A stretch of DNA of 64,000 nt from Candidatus Melainabacteria bacterium. GTDB lineage: Bacteria > Cyanobacteriota > Vampirovibrionia > Obscuribacterales > Obscuribacteraceae. Below, in pieces: positions 41,738-50,687 of the stretch (position 1 is the stretch's first letter; every line of letters starts with the position of its first letter). Under the pieces are notes generated by a model, which ran no database searches, was not told the origin of the DNA, and worked only from the letters and a program-made list of their open reading frames with translations. Location: NCBI GenBank assembly GCA_003242885.1, contig QKMZ01000003.1, forward strand, positions 62,001 to 126,000. Reading direction: 5' to 3'. The translations under genes and the position numbers were made by a program.

Positions 41738-41958
41738 TACTCTCATCTCCATAAACTGATCGCTCAGGCGCACATTCGCCCCATAAAGCCTGAGGGTGGG
41801 ACGATTTCAACCGCTTAAGGTTCCATTCAGTCTCATGTAAAGTTCATAATTGTCCAAAACGTACACAGGTATTCCTTTTCCAGATCTAACCAGCACCATC
41901 TGGGAACCTCCAATAGCGAAGACGGTCATTGCATAAGCACCGGAGAAAAGGAAGTCTT

Positions 41959-42951
41959 ATGTACTACAAGGTATTTCTATCAATAGTTACCGCCGTGCTT
42001 TTGAGCGCCCCCGCCCAGCAGGCTTTGGCGCAGGCACCGGTGACCGCTCAACCTACCGTGGTAGGCGATGTTGAAGCTAAAAACGACGCTAAATCAGCAA
42101 AAGAAGAAGCCGCAGCGTCTAAGGAAGAAGCGAAGGCCGCAAAAACTGAAGCAAAAGCAGCAAAAACTGAAGCCAAACAAGCTGCTAAAGCAGCTAAAAA
42201 ATCCGGCGTCAGTCAAACTGAGCAAGAGCGATTGGACGCTAAAACCATCCATGCATCCAATCAAATAGATGGACAAAAGATTGATCCAAAGATAATGAAG
42301 AAGAAGAAAAAAGGAATGGGACTGCAAGTACTTAATCCTTTTGCATGGCTTTTAAAACCAGTTACAGATACTCAAAAAACAGTTGTTGAACTGCAAAAGC
42401 AAATCGTCCGGTTGGAAGCACCCATAGCAAACTTGCAAAAACCAATGGTTGGTTTACGTGATGATATGCAACAAGTCGATGCCACCATGGACGAAGTCAA
42501 CGCTAAGATGACTACCATGCACGGTGATATCAACAATATTCACAAGGGAATGAACTCTGTCGATAAGCGTATTGCCCACATGGAACGGCAGCTAGGACAA
42601 ATGTACGAACCGATTGTCGAACTCAAGAATCCTGTAATCGCCTTGAAAGATCCTGTAAAAGGGGTTGGTGACCAATTAACCACTTTGAAGACTGACCTGA
42701 AAGAACTGAAGCAAGTTGTAAGTTTTACGACCACCGCAATTCTTGCAGCAGTTCTGATCGTCGGTGTCTTAATTGTTATCGGTACGCCGATTGCTGCGAT
42801 CTTCGTATGGCGCCACCGTCGTTGGATCATGTCCAAGATTGGACGTGAAGATGTATCTGGCAAAGCTGAACCTACTTCAGAAACGCCTGAAGACGAAGCA
42901 AAAGCTCTCGCTAAAAAGGAAGAACAGCACGAGAAACGCCAGGCGGCGTAG
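41959..42951 (+). CDS. Membrane-anchored coiled-coil protein
   Basis: A 330-residue protein with a signal peptide (ends QQALAQA). An Ala/Lys/Glu-rich, low-complexity segment (~40-80) follows. A central coiled coil has a recurrent P-I-x-x-L-x-x-P pattern (VRLEAPIANLQKPMVGLRDDM; YEPIVELKNPVIALKDPV), then a single membrane helix near 270-290 (ILAAVLIVGVLIVIGTPIAAIFVW) and a basic-acidic cytoplasmic tail. The Pro-containing heptad repeats are unusual. AAAAGGAAG lies six bases before the start. I recognise no family; it may be an envelope spacer or a scaffold. Confidence 0.7.
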   Translation: MYYKVFLSIVTAVLLSAPAQQALAQAPVTAQPTVVGDVEAKNDAKSAKEEAAASKEEAKAAKTEAKAAKTEAKQAAKAAKKSGVSQTEQERLDAKTIHASNQIDGQKIDPKIMKKKKKGMGLQVLNPFAWLLKPVTDTQKTVVELQKQIVRLEAPIANLQKPMVGLRDDMQQVDATMDEVNAKMTTMHGDINNIHKGMNSVDKRIAHMERQLGQMYEPIVELKNPVIALKDPVKGVGDQLTTLKTDLKELKQVVSFTTTAILAAVLIVGVLIVIGTPIAAIFVWRHRRWIMSKIGREDVSGKAEPTSETPEDEAKALAKKEEQHEKRQAA

Positions 42952-43061
42952 TCCAATGCGCGCCTGTTTGAAAAAGGAAAACAATTTGCAGCGTCCTCGA
43001 CGCGTCAAAAATAATCACACACGGGTAAGATAAAACTACGCCACCCAAACGTGTAAATCCG

Positions 43062-43104
43062 AAAACAGTGTTCCGCTCCGAAGGCAGGAATACTGTTTTC
43101 TTTT
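43062..43104 (+). terminator. Rho-independent terminator
   Basis: AAAACAGTGTTCC and GGAATACTGTTTT pair over 13 bp (one G-U) around a 12-base loop, followed by CTTTT. It ends the 41959 transcript. Confidence 0.8.
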
Positions 43105-43215
43105 ACTCATCAATGCATTGGGTGCTTGGAAAAGTTATGGTCATTTCAAAAGGGATATATACTCGCCGTAAACTAACGGTCGCAGTTTACTTGATTCACT
43201 TTCTGATGCGAACAT

Positions 43216-43246
43216 GCTGAAATGCTGGACCTACCAGCATTTCAGC
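43216..43246. repeat. Perfect 13-bp hairpin with 5-base loop
   Basis: GCTGAAATGCTGG pairs exactly with CCAGCATTTCAGC around ACCTA. No T-run follows, so it is not a standard terminator. It could be part of a small RNA or a protein-binding site. Confidence 0.55.
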
Positions 43247-43355
43247 GTCACAGTTCACAAATGTACATTAAGTTAACTCAGGCTTTAGTTCGTACACGAC
43301 GTGACAAATAAGAACTGCAAATCGATAATATGCGTCTGATTCCTGGCGTCCTTTT

Positions 43356-43373
43356 GGATATATACATATATCC
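43356..43373. promoter_or_regulatory. Palindromic AT-rich element upstream of DUF2934 gene
   Basis: GGATATAT-AC-ATATATCC, 8-bp arms with a 2-base centre, located ~95 bases before the 43468 start. Related GATATATAC text occurs at 43153. It may be an operator. Confidence 0.4.
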
Positions 43374-43467
43374 TTGTTGCTTGCAAAAAAGGCGCGCGCA
43401 AATCATTCGCTAGCCAGCGTCAAAAGTTTCAGCGGTGAGACAACGGCAACGAAGGCACCCACACTCA

Positions 43468-43815
43468 ATGAAAGCGAAGGTTCAAGTGAAAACAACATCG
43501 ACAAAAAATCCAGCACCAAAAAATCCAGCACCAAAAGCAACAGCAGCAAAAACCACAAAGAGCGCTCCGGTAGCCAAAGCTGCAACAGCAGAAAAGCCAA
43601 CCCCAGCAGAAAAACCGATTCAAACAGAGACACTAGAATCCATCAAGGCTCCTGAAAAAATCGATAAGAAAACGGCACAGTCTTCGCAGATCCAATTCGA
43701 ACAAATTGCACAACGCGCCTATCTGCTCTTCGAACAACGCGGATACGCACATGGTTTCGATCGCGAAGATTGGTTGGAAGCAGAAAAGCAATTGAAGTTT
43801 GAGAGCTTGAACTAG
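43468..43815 (+). CDS. DUF2934 protein with histone-H1-like tail
   Basis: A 115-residue protein. Residues ~1-70 are rich in Lys, Ala, Pro and Thr (KNPAPKNPAPKATAAKTTKSAPVAKAA-type repeats), like the tails of histone-H1-like bacterial proteins. The C-terminus is a DUF2934 motif (IAQRAYLLFEQRGYAHGFDREDWLEAEKQL). The tail could bind DNA or RNA; this is inference. It resembles the shorter protein at 24534. A GAAGG about 14 bases upstream is the only ribosome signal, so the start might lie a little earlier. A perfect 17-bp terminator follows. Confidence 0.75.
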   Translation: MKAKVQVKTTSTKNPAPKNPAPKATAAKTTKSAPVAKAATAEKPTPAEKPIQTETLESIKAPEKIDKKTAQSSQIQFEQIAQRAYLLFEQRGYAHGFDREDWLEAEKQLKFESLN

Positions 43816-43860
43816 CAAGCAAAATGTAGCTAGCTTAAGCCGCTCACCCAACGCACAAAC

Positions 43861-43898
43861 AAAAGAGGTTTCCAGTTATTAAACTGGAAACCTCTTTT
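43861..43898. terminator. Bidirectional terminator with perfect 17-bp stem
   Basis: AAAAGAGGTTTCCAGTT and AACTGGAAACCTCTTTT are exact complements around ATTA. The A/T arms provide T-runs on both strands, so it ends both the DUF2934 gene and the convergent macroglobulin gene. Confidence 0.9.
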
Positions 43899-43943
43899 TC
43901 AGGAGTGAATATTCAGTGGAATAGCTTTCTTGCTGCTGTCCAT

Positions 43944-46900
43944 CTACCTCGCTGCAATCTCGACCTTCAAACCATCCGTCCACTTCTTATGCTCATCTGT
44001 GTAATACAGATATGAACGGCTTGCTGGTCCAGTGAATTTACCCGGAACAGCAGCAATTACGCTGATAGGTACCGAGAGCTTTTCGTTCTTATCTAATCCA
44101 CGCCAGTAGAGCACGACCTCGCGTCCACGCACTTCGTAAGCATCAATTTTGCGTCCTTTAACAAGTTCTTTGAGCTGCGTATGTCGCGGCTCGAATCCTC
44201 CTGGCAAACCGATAATTGCTACAGGATTTGGAACGACAGTATCAACCTTGTTAGTGATCGTCGCAATAACTTCCGCCGAAGAACCTTCAATCAATTGGCG
44301 CTGCGAAAGATTGACACTTAGATCAAGCTTGCAGTCTTTACTGCTTTCAGGCGTCAAGCGATTGTAATTTGCTGCCACCGCATATGGCATCGCAGACCCG
44401 CCTTCCATTTTCAACTCAATTTCATGCTCGCCAGGCGAGAGTATTTCGGTCAAATCTGGCAGCTTAATGGATTCCTTTGTTTTCTCATCAAAAGCCACAT
44501 CTGCGACCGGCTTTCCATCGGCAAAGACGTGAATCTTTCCAGGTGCCTTTGGGTGAGCATTCTTCTTGTCGTAAGCAAGAATTGCTCGAAGCGACATTAC
44601 CGTAGATTGGGTAGAACCATATCGACCAGCTTTGCATGACTCGGCAAGAAATCTCATGCTCTTTTGAACATTGGCCGAAAACTCGTCGTTGCGCAACCAA
44701 GCTAGAGTTGCAAGAGCAACACCCTCCAATTCCAAAGCTTGACCAGAACTACCGACAACTGAATTCTTCACTTTATCGATACTGCCATCACCTTTTTGCA
44801 GAGATGCAAGGCGCTTCATCAAAGACTTGGCAAACTGCTTATCTCCGGCCAGATCAAAAGCGTTAGCTGCTAGTGCAACAACATAGCTGTCTTGACTCGC
44901 AGTCGCTGCGCTTCTTAATGAATCTAACTCAGACTTTAAGTTAGAAGCAGGCTCACCTGTTTCCAGCAGAGACCACACGATATAAGCGTTAGAGCAGTCC
45001 GGGTCGGCTGTCCAGGTATGAATACTTTGAGCCTTGCGTGTAAAGCCGCCTTTGCCATCTTTCTGCTTCATCAGCCATGCACGTGTGGTTGTAAACATCA
45101 CCTCATCGATCTTTGCGACCTTTCTCATATCAGCAAAATGCATTAATCCGTAAGCTGTAAGTGGCTCATGCCCAGGGTTGTGTCCAAACCACTCGTATCC
45201 ACGATCCGGGCACCAGAACGAAACCAATTTCTTATAACCGGCCTCAAGTTTCTCGCGAGATGTCGAAATCAACTTCGGATCAACATCCGGATGTGACTTG
45301 AAGTATTGCTGAGCCATCGTCAGAGGATAGCTCGTTGATGAGGTCTGCTCAAAACATCCATAAGGGTCCTGAATCAAACGCTCGAGCGCGCTTGTAAGAT
45401 TTGCAAGCGGCGTTGGAAAAATTTCCGCCTTTGTACCCAAGCTTGCCGGTACCATACTTTCCTCGATATTCACAGTTATCTTGGCAGATTTTCCTGGTTC
45501 CAAAACTCCGGCAAATGCCTTCTCTACAGGGAAGCCGGCCGGTCTAACTTCGATTTCTCTTTCGACAATATCGACGTTGTTGCCTGCCTTTGCTTCAATT
45601 CTGAGATGCGATACCTTGTCTGCTGACCCTACTTGAATGGGCTGTAGCACTCTTGCTCGCTCTCCACCACTCAATTGCTGCGGCAATTTGAGGGGAGAAA
45701 GCAATTTAAACGCTTGAGGCAGATCGACTTTCAAACCAACTGCGGTGAGCACACTATTAGTAGAGTTTACCAAATTGAGCGGCAAGATGATTTGGTCGCC
45801 AGAAGTGACTTCAAGCGGAACTTTCGCCTCCGCATAGAAAGGTCTCAAAGATTTGATCTCAATCTTCTTCGCACCAATTAAGCCACCACTGGAAAATCCA
45901 TCAGCCGCAACTTCAAACGTGGAAATACTATCGCTAAGATCAAAACTGATTGTTGCTTCTCCAGTCCGCGCATCAGTCTTCGTGCCGGGGGACCAGAAAA
46001 GTGTTTCGCTGAAGTCTCTGCGATCAGTGCTGCTTCTATTCTGTCTTGCTTGGTGTGAAAATACACGCACGGCAAACATTGAATTATTGGCGTCCGCACT
46101 GCGAGCAGTCGGGAAGTAAGTGTATTTATCTACACTACTCAACTGAGCAAGCTGCCCAGTTTGGTCACTGTCCGGAATCGGTGCACCTTCAGGCAATGTC
46201 GGACTTGTCTTCTGGTGACGCTCTGCGCGCCCGGTAGTATAGTGCCGCTCATCAATAACGGTCGGTTCGACCTGGAACATATTTACGTCGCGTGGACCTT
46301 CAACTCGTCCCACCTCTTCGGGAAGGTTGAGCGGTTCATTCACATATTGGTTGGGCGCAAATTTAAAACGTGCGCCCGGCTGAATGTCAGCATCGAACTT
46401 CCGTTTCAGCTGAGACGTCACCCCAGCACCAGCTCCTATTGCTGTACCAGACCACGCACCTCTGCCATTCGTACGCCCTCCAGAGATAGCACCAACTGCA
46501 GTTCCTAACGCTGCGCCGGTACCGGCACCAATACTAGTGCGAAGAGGAGAACCAAAGGATGCGCGATTACGATGTGGACTAGAGATGGGAAACCGCTGCG
46601 CTGCTTGGTTTCTTTGCTCAGAAATGGCTAAGACACGTCTAGCTTTATCGCCATACTGCTGAATAAACTCATCAGTAGTTAGATATGCAAAGCGTCGCCA
46701 TCCTTGTGTCCCTAACAAAAGGTCCGTAGCTAGACCAGATTTCGGAATAGCAGGGTTGAGGTAAAACTGTGCATCTGCGAGATCTTTAACTTCAGGTTCC
46801 AGAAAAACCATTACAGGAAGACGTGGTGGCTGGTCTCTCTTTTCAATCATTTGCAGAACGCTGTCATCGGTGACGGTCATTCCAACCATCGCGGATATTG

Positions 46901-48455
46901 GTCTGCCGTTCTCATCTGTAGTGCGCACAGTAATTTGCGCTTTCTCGCCAGGCGCATAGGTGTTTTTATCCGAGCGCACAGTAATGTTGAGCGCCTTCTC
47001 TGGTTCCCGGAAAATCAACCTTTCAGCAAGTGGCTTGTCGAACTCATTCCACACTGTCACAGTCAAAACACCATCAACATCATGCGGAAGTGGAAACTCG
47101 ATAGGCACCAACTCACCGCTTGTGCCGTTCGCTCCCGTATTTGCGCCAATGATTCGTGATGCGATTTCTCGGTCCTGCTTCGAAACACTGATTCGGCATA
47201 TAGACTTATTGCCAATCTTGATACGTAATGGCTGTCCCTTTTTGATCACATCACTTTCTGAATGGAGTACCGCACCATTTGACTTCACAGCGGGGAGCGG
47301 ATACAGCTTCTTAATTCCCGAGGGTTTTGAAATTTGCAAAAAGTATTTTTTGTTTGCCTGAGGAGTGAATTCAAAACGTCCCATTCCTTCATGCTCTGTG
47401 CGGAAGAACGCAAGAGCATTCGTAGAAGTCACGATATTGTGCGCGACAACCGTTTTCCTCCCGCTCCTTTTATTGGGCTTATGCGCCACACCGGTGACCG
47501 CCCTCTTGCCTGCAATCGGTTCTTCTATAACACTCGCCTGAAGATCGGCAGGTTTTCCATTAGGCAAAAATGCCTGCACGTACACACGATTCTTAAACCC
47601 GGAGACAATTTCACCGCCCTCCGGAAACATCTGCAAATCCACACTCTGTAACAAAATTGGAATCGTTTTGGATGTTGTTTCAACAACACCTTGGTCTTCA
47701 ACCACAAGGGCTAGCGTTCCGTCACCACGCTCAATGTGTTGTGGCAGACCAAATGAAATACGACAAAAACCGTTCGAGTCAAGCTTACTTGTGCCCGCTT
47801 CAATTGGAACTCCGTCGACGAGCGGTTTAATCGTCACTTTTGCATTCGCAGGAATACCGCCTTCCGCGCGTTTCGCATATAGAGATGCCGTGACGACATC
47901 ACCCGGCCCGTAACCATCACGCGCAAAAATCAGCTGCGTTTTCAACCTTGGAGCACGATACGAGCGGACGTCGACTTTGCGCTCTGCTGGTGCGTGCCCC
48001 CCGAAAGGATAGCTGACTACGATCGTATATTCACCGCCGGCTTGATCTCGACTAATGTTCCACGCATAGGACCAAATGCTGTCGTGAATTTGAGCCTGTC
48101 CGCTCGCAATAGCTTGCCCGCGTGGTCCCAACACTTGAATATAGGCGTTGCCACCGTAACCTGTCTTGGGCTGGTGACTAGAAGAGTCAAGCATGACGCC
48201 ACGAATGAAGACTCTCTCTCCACTCTGATAAAGAGGCTTATCTGTGCTCATGAATGTCAGAAAACGATTCGAGCTGCCGAGCGTTTGAGCAGCAGTTTTC
48301 TTCCAATATTCAGTTGGAATGCTACCGGTCATAGCTTGCGAACTGGCAATGCTTAGGCAAACAAAAGTCAGCCCGAGCGCAATACTTATATCTGTTTTCG
48401 ATCGGCACCGCTTGCTACCCCGAGACAGCCATTTATCGAAAACGAACGAGCGCAT
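43944..48455 (-). CDS. Bacterial alpha-2-macroglobulin-like protein with thioester
   Basis: A 1503-residue exported protein with a signal peptide near residue 45. Macroglobulin domains follow (STDKPLYQSGERVFIRGVMLD is the MG1 opening; PEGGEIVSG and DKNTYAPGEKAQITVRT continue). The helical thioester domain shows DPYGCFEQTSS, where Cys1034 and the Gln form the reactive bond. Such proteins trap proteases in the periplasm. Unusually, a Gly/Ala-rich stretch (GAGTGAALGTAVGAISGG) sits near the bait-like region. No PbpC gene, the common partner, is adjacent. ATG 48455 follows GGGGTAAAG; a longer reading begins 21 codons upstream. Confidence 0.93.
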   Translation of the reverse strand: MRSFVFDKWLSRGSKRCRSKTDISIALGLTFVCLSIASSQAMTGSIPTEYWKKTAAQTLGSSNRFLTFMSTDKPLYQSGERVFIRGVMLDSSSHQPKTGYGGNAYIQVLGPRGQAIASGQAQIHDSIWSYAWNISRDQAGGEYTIVVSYPFGGHAPAERKVDVRSYRAPRLKTQLIFARDGYGPGDVVTASLYAKRAEGGIPANAKVTIKPLVDGVPIEAGTSKLDSNGFCRISFGLPQHIERGDGTLALVVEDQGVVETTSKTIPILLQSVDLQMFPEGGEIVSGFKNRVYVQAFLPNGKPADLQASVIEEPIAGKRAVTGVAHKPNKRSGRKTVVAHNIVTSTNALAFFRTEHEGMGRFEFTPQANKKYFLQISKPSGIKKLYPLPAVKSNGAVLHSESDVIKKGQPLRIKIGNKSICRISVSKQDREIASRIIGANTGANGTSGELVPIEFPLPHDVDGVLTVTVWNEFDKPLAERLIFREPEKALNITVRSDKNTYAPGEKAQITVRTTDENGRPISAMVGMTVTDDSVLQMIEKRDQPPRLPVMVFLEPEVKDLADAQFYLNPAIPKSGLATDLLLGTQGWRRFAYLTTDEFIQQYGDKARRVLAISEQRNQAAQRFPISSPHRNRASFGSPLRTSIGAGTGAALGTAVGAISGGRTNGRGAWSGTAIGAGAGVTSQLKRKFDADIQPGARFKFAPNQYVNEPLNLPEEVGRVEGPRDVNMFQVEPTVIDERHYTTGRAERHQKTSPTLPEGAPIPDSDQTGQLAQLSSVDKYTYFPTARSADANNSMFAVRVFSHQARQNRSSTDRRDFSETLFWSPGTKTDARTGEATISFDLSDSISTFEVAADGFSSGGLIGAKKIEIKSLRPFYAEAKVPLEVTSGDQIILPLNLVNSTNSVLTAVGLKVDLPQAFKLLSPLKLPQQLSGGERARVLQPIQVGSADKVSHLRIEAKAGNNVDIVEREIEVRPAGFPVEKAFAGVLEPGKSAKITVNIEESMVPASLGTKAEIFPTPLANLTSALERLIQDPYGCFEQTSSTSYPLTMAQQYFKSHPDVDPKLISTSREKLEAGYKKLVSFWCPDRGYEWFGHNPGHEPLTAYGLMHFADMRKVAKIDEVMFTTTRAWLMKQKDGKGGFTRKAQSIHTWTADPDCSNAYIVWSLLETGEPASNLKSELDSLRSAATASQDSYVVALAANAFDLAGDKQFAKSLMKRLASLQKGDGSIDKVKNSVVGSSGQALELEGVALATLAWLRNDEFSANVQKSMRFLAESCKAGRYGSTQSTVMSLRAILAYDKKNAHPKAPGKIHVFADGKPVADVAFDEKTKESIKLPDLTEILSPGEHEIELKMEGGSAMPYAVAANYNRLTPESSKDCKLDLSVNLSQRQLIEGSSAEVIATITNKVDTVVPNPVAIIGLPGGFEPRHTQLKELVKGRKIDAYEVRGREVVLYWRGLDKNEKLSVPISVIAAVPGKFTGPASRSYLYYTDEHKKWTDGLKVEIAAR

Positions 48456-48751
48456 AACTTTACCCCAGCATGTAATGACGAAGACTTCACAGACAGCGAT
48501 TGCATAAAGTCGCTGCATGGTGAAAGGTTTACCACAATTGCGATTAGTTGCAGTTTTTGCAGGGGTAAAACTAATTTACAGCGAATTCAGGGAACAACTG
48601 ACAAGCACTCAAAAATGCCAATCTCCGGCGCTTTCGGAATTAGGCGTATCGTTCTTTGGGATGATTAACCCGAATAATCTCGGGCGCAGCCATCCAAGCA
48701 GAATCAACATTAGCCCCGAGGACACGAACATCCGGCTACGAATCTAAAAAC

Positions 48752-48967
48752 TCAATACCAAATCTCAGGGTCTTCTTCTAGAAGCCATGTAAATGCACCA
48801 AATCCGAAGCAAACGCTTCCTTGAATGGTTACGACCAAGAAAAGGATTGTTCCTGCCAGATCGGCGCCAAATGCGTTATGAGCCATTCTGATTCCGATGA
48901 AGAGCAAAATAAGTCCCAAAACTATGAGGGCCAAATAGATATCTTTTTTTAGCTCGATGAATTCCAT
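48752..48967 (-). CDS. Small two-helix membrane protein
   Basis: A 71-residue protein with two hydrophobic helices (IYLALIVLGLILLFIGIRM and GTILFLVVTIQGSVCFGFGAFTWLL) and an acidic C-terminus (EEDPEIWY). No family is recognised. ATG 48967 has an AGG-containing site upstream; a longer reading would add 53 residues without support. It lies upstream of the macroglobulin on the same strand, 296 bases apart, and diverges from the first kinase of the 49 kb pair. Confidence 0.6.
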   Translation of the reverse strand: MEFIELKKDIYLALIVLGLILLFIGIRMAHNAFGADLAGTILFLVVTIQGSVCFGFGAFTWLLEEDPEIWY

Positions 48968-49196
48968 GACACACCTGCCTTTGCGAATCTCGGAGTTCCA
49001 AGGCAGAAGAATGATAACAAGGTGTGCAAGAGCGTATATCGTACGCAAGGATGAGACAACAGCGCCAAATCTAGCCCGGCTCTGAACCCGGGCGACAGGA
49101 ACTATTTCAAGCAACGAATTTGCCAATTTCGTCTTTAACCTGACAAAATAAATGAGTATGCATCATTTGCTTGCCGGCAAGTAAGCGAGAAATCGA

Positions 49197-50687
49197 GTGC
49201 CCATCTTAAAGACGCCACGTTTCAAATCAGGGCTCCTAGTGCAAGGACTCTACCTGGTGCTCTTGCCGCTGCTCATAAATTGTTTTCTCCTCGTGATTCT
49301 GAATAGAGCTGCAACACAAGCAGAGTCTCAAATTGACACGAGTCGCAAACAAATGACCGTAGTACTCAAGCTTACTCATGCTATTTATGCGGTTACGGAA
49401 ATTCTGCTAGGCGGCAGCAATGCGATGATGAATGGATCGCATAGATTCTTCAGCCCTCTCATCAATCGGGGCTGGGCAATTGTTCGTGACGACCTGGCTC
49501 AAGTCGATAAAAATATGCCCGCAGACGCAACCCACGCGACGTTTCAACAGGAGATATCAAGCCTTCTAAATAGACAACAAGAGATTTTTATCAAGGGCGA
49601 AGACAGACGCATGAGCTTCGACAACATATTCATAAAGATGAGGCGGATTAACGAATGGGTAAAAATCGGCGGAAAAGAGAGCCGGCTTCTACACGACGAA
49701 CAAGCCGCAATCCGAGATAAATATTTGCAGTCGCTGCAGTCTCAAAGACGGGAAATAACGCTTATTTCTCAGATTATCCTAGTCGGACTGGTCGCCAACG
49801 TTCTTCTGGCGTTGTTCTTGTACAGGGACTTTCACAGAAACCTGATGGGAAGAATAAATGCATTATCGAATATGGCAAAAAAATTGTCACACAATGAACC
49901 TTTGAATGAAGTCATCACAGGCAGTGACGAGTTGAGGGAAATCAGCGTTGAATTGGCCAAGGTTAGTTGGAGACTAGCAGACATAGCGGATTATCGCCGT
50001 TCGCTTATGCAAATGATGGCGCACGACGTTCGCAGCCCGCTGATGGCTGCCGATATATCACTTGCCACATTGAGCAAATTTATGTCTGACTCACTGAGCG
50101 AAAGAGGCTCCCAAAACCTGGAAGAAGCCAGTCAGGCTCTTCAAAATTGCCTTTCTTTAGTCAATGACCTGCTTCTTATGGAAAGTTTTGAAAACAGTGA
50201 AGTAAAGCTCGATTTAAAGGATTGCAAGAGCGAAGATCTCGTATCTCAAACTCTAGGACAAGCATCATATCTTGGATGCTTCCAGGTGCTGAACAGAACA
50301 GAGAGCGCGGTGCTAAGGATCGACCGCGAGCAAATCTCTCGAGTATTGGAAAGAATACTTCGTTTTGCAGCTTCAAGGGCGCCAGAAGGTAGCAGGATCC
50401 TGGTGAATGGAACCGCGTCGAATGATTGTTATCAACTGGAAGTGTCAGACCAGGCAGTGCCTCTAGGAGACGATGAAGCGTCAAAACTCTTCGACAAACT
50501 GCATCAAGCACAAATTGCCGGCGGCAGCAAAGTCCACACACTTGGTCTCTCTATAGCGGTCCCAATTTTGCAGAGGCATCAAGGATCGATTAGCTACAAG
50601 CGCATTGCCGATGGCAACGCAATTCTTTTGGAATTGCCGTTGTCTCAATCCACAAGTACCGAAGAATCCACGGAGAAACCCGCTTGA
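49197..50687 (+). CDS. Histidine kinase with intact H-box and degenerate ATPase domain
   Basis: A 496-residue membrane kinase starting at a GTG with GAG seven bases upstream. Two membrane helices (~14-36, ~189-209) enclose a CHASE3-like helical sensor. A HAMP-like linker and a canonical H-box follow (MMAHDVRSPL, His276 and Asp277). The C-terminal HATPase domain is eroded: the N-box asparagines are Arg386 and Phe390 (VLERILRFAA), the DxGxG motif reads DQAVP (418-422), and the G2 loop is only HTLGLSIA. ATP hydrolysis is unlikely. The next gene supplies an intact ATPase domain, so this protein may be the phosphoacceptor half. No response regulator is adjacent. Confidence 0.9.
   Translation: MPILKTPRFKSGLLVQGLYLVLLPLLINCFLLVILNRAATQAESQIDTSRKQMTVVLKLTHAIYAVTEILLGGSNAMMNGSHRFFSPLINRGWAIVRDDLAQVDKNMPADATHATFQQEISSLLNRQQEIFIKGEDRRMSFDNIFIKMRRINEWVKIGGKESRLLHDEQAAIRDKYLQSLQSQRREITLISQIILVGLVANVLLALFLYRDFHRNLMGRINALSNMAKKLSHNEPLNEVITGSDELREISVELAKVSWRLADIADYRRSLMQMMAHDVRSPLMAADISLATLSKFMSDSLSERGSQNLEEASQALQNCLSLVNDLLLMESFENSEVKLDLKDCKSEDLVSQTLGQASYLGCFQVLNRTESAVLRIDREQISRVLERILRFAASRAPEGSRILVNGTASNDCYQLEVSDQAVPLGDDEASKLFDKLHQAQIAGGSKVHTLGLSIAVPILQRHQGSISYKRIADGNAILLELPLSQSTSTEESTEKPA

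Larger units (their letters stand above)
42952..43467. other. Structured non-coding gap with four inverted repeats
   Basis: No gene is credible in these 516 bases, yet they hold strong symmetry: a terminator at 43062-43104; GTAAACT/AGTTTAC (43168-43190); a perfect 13-bp stem at 43216-43246; and an 8-bp inverted repeat at 43356-43373. This density of dyads suggests one or more small RNAs or a heavily controlled promoter for the following DUF2934 gene. Confidence 0.4.

Noticed and set aside
42068..42268. Lys/Gln-rich alternative frame in the 41959 gene
   Set aside because: A consequence of the repetitive AAA/GCA codons; the true frame has a signal peptide and continues for 330 codons.
48517..48747. 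76-codon plus-strand frame upstream of the macroglobulin
   Set aside because: Opens at a TTG with no ribosome site, low likeness to a protein, and overlaps the macroglobulin promoter region.
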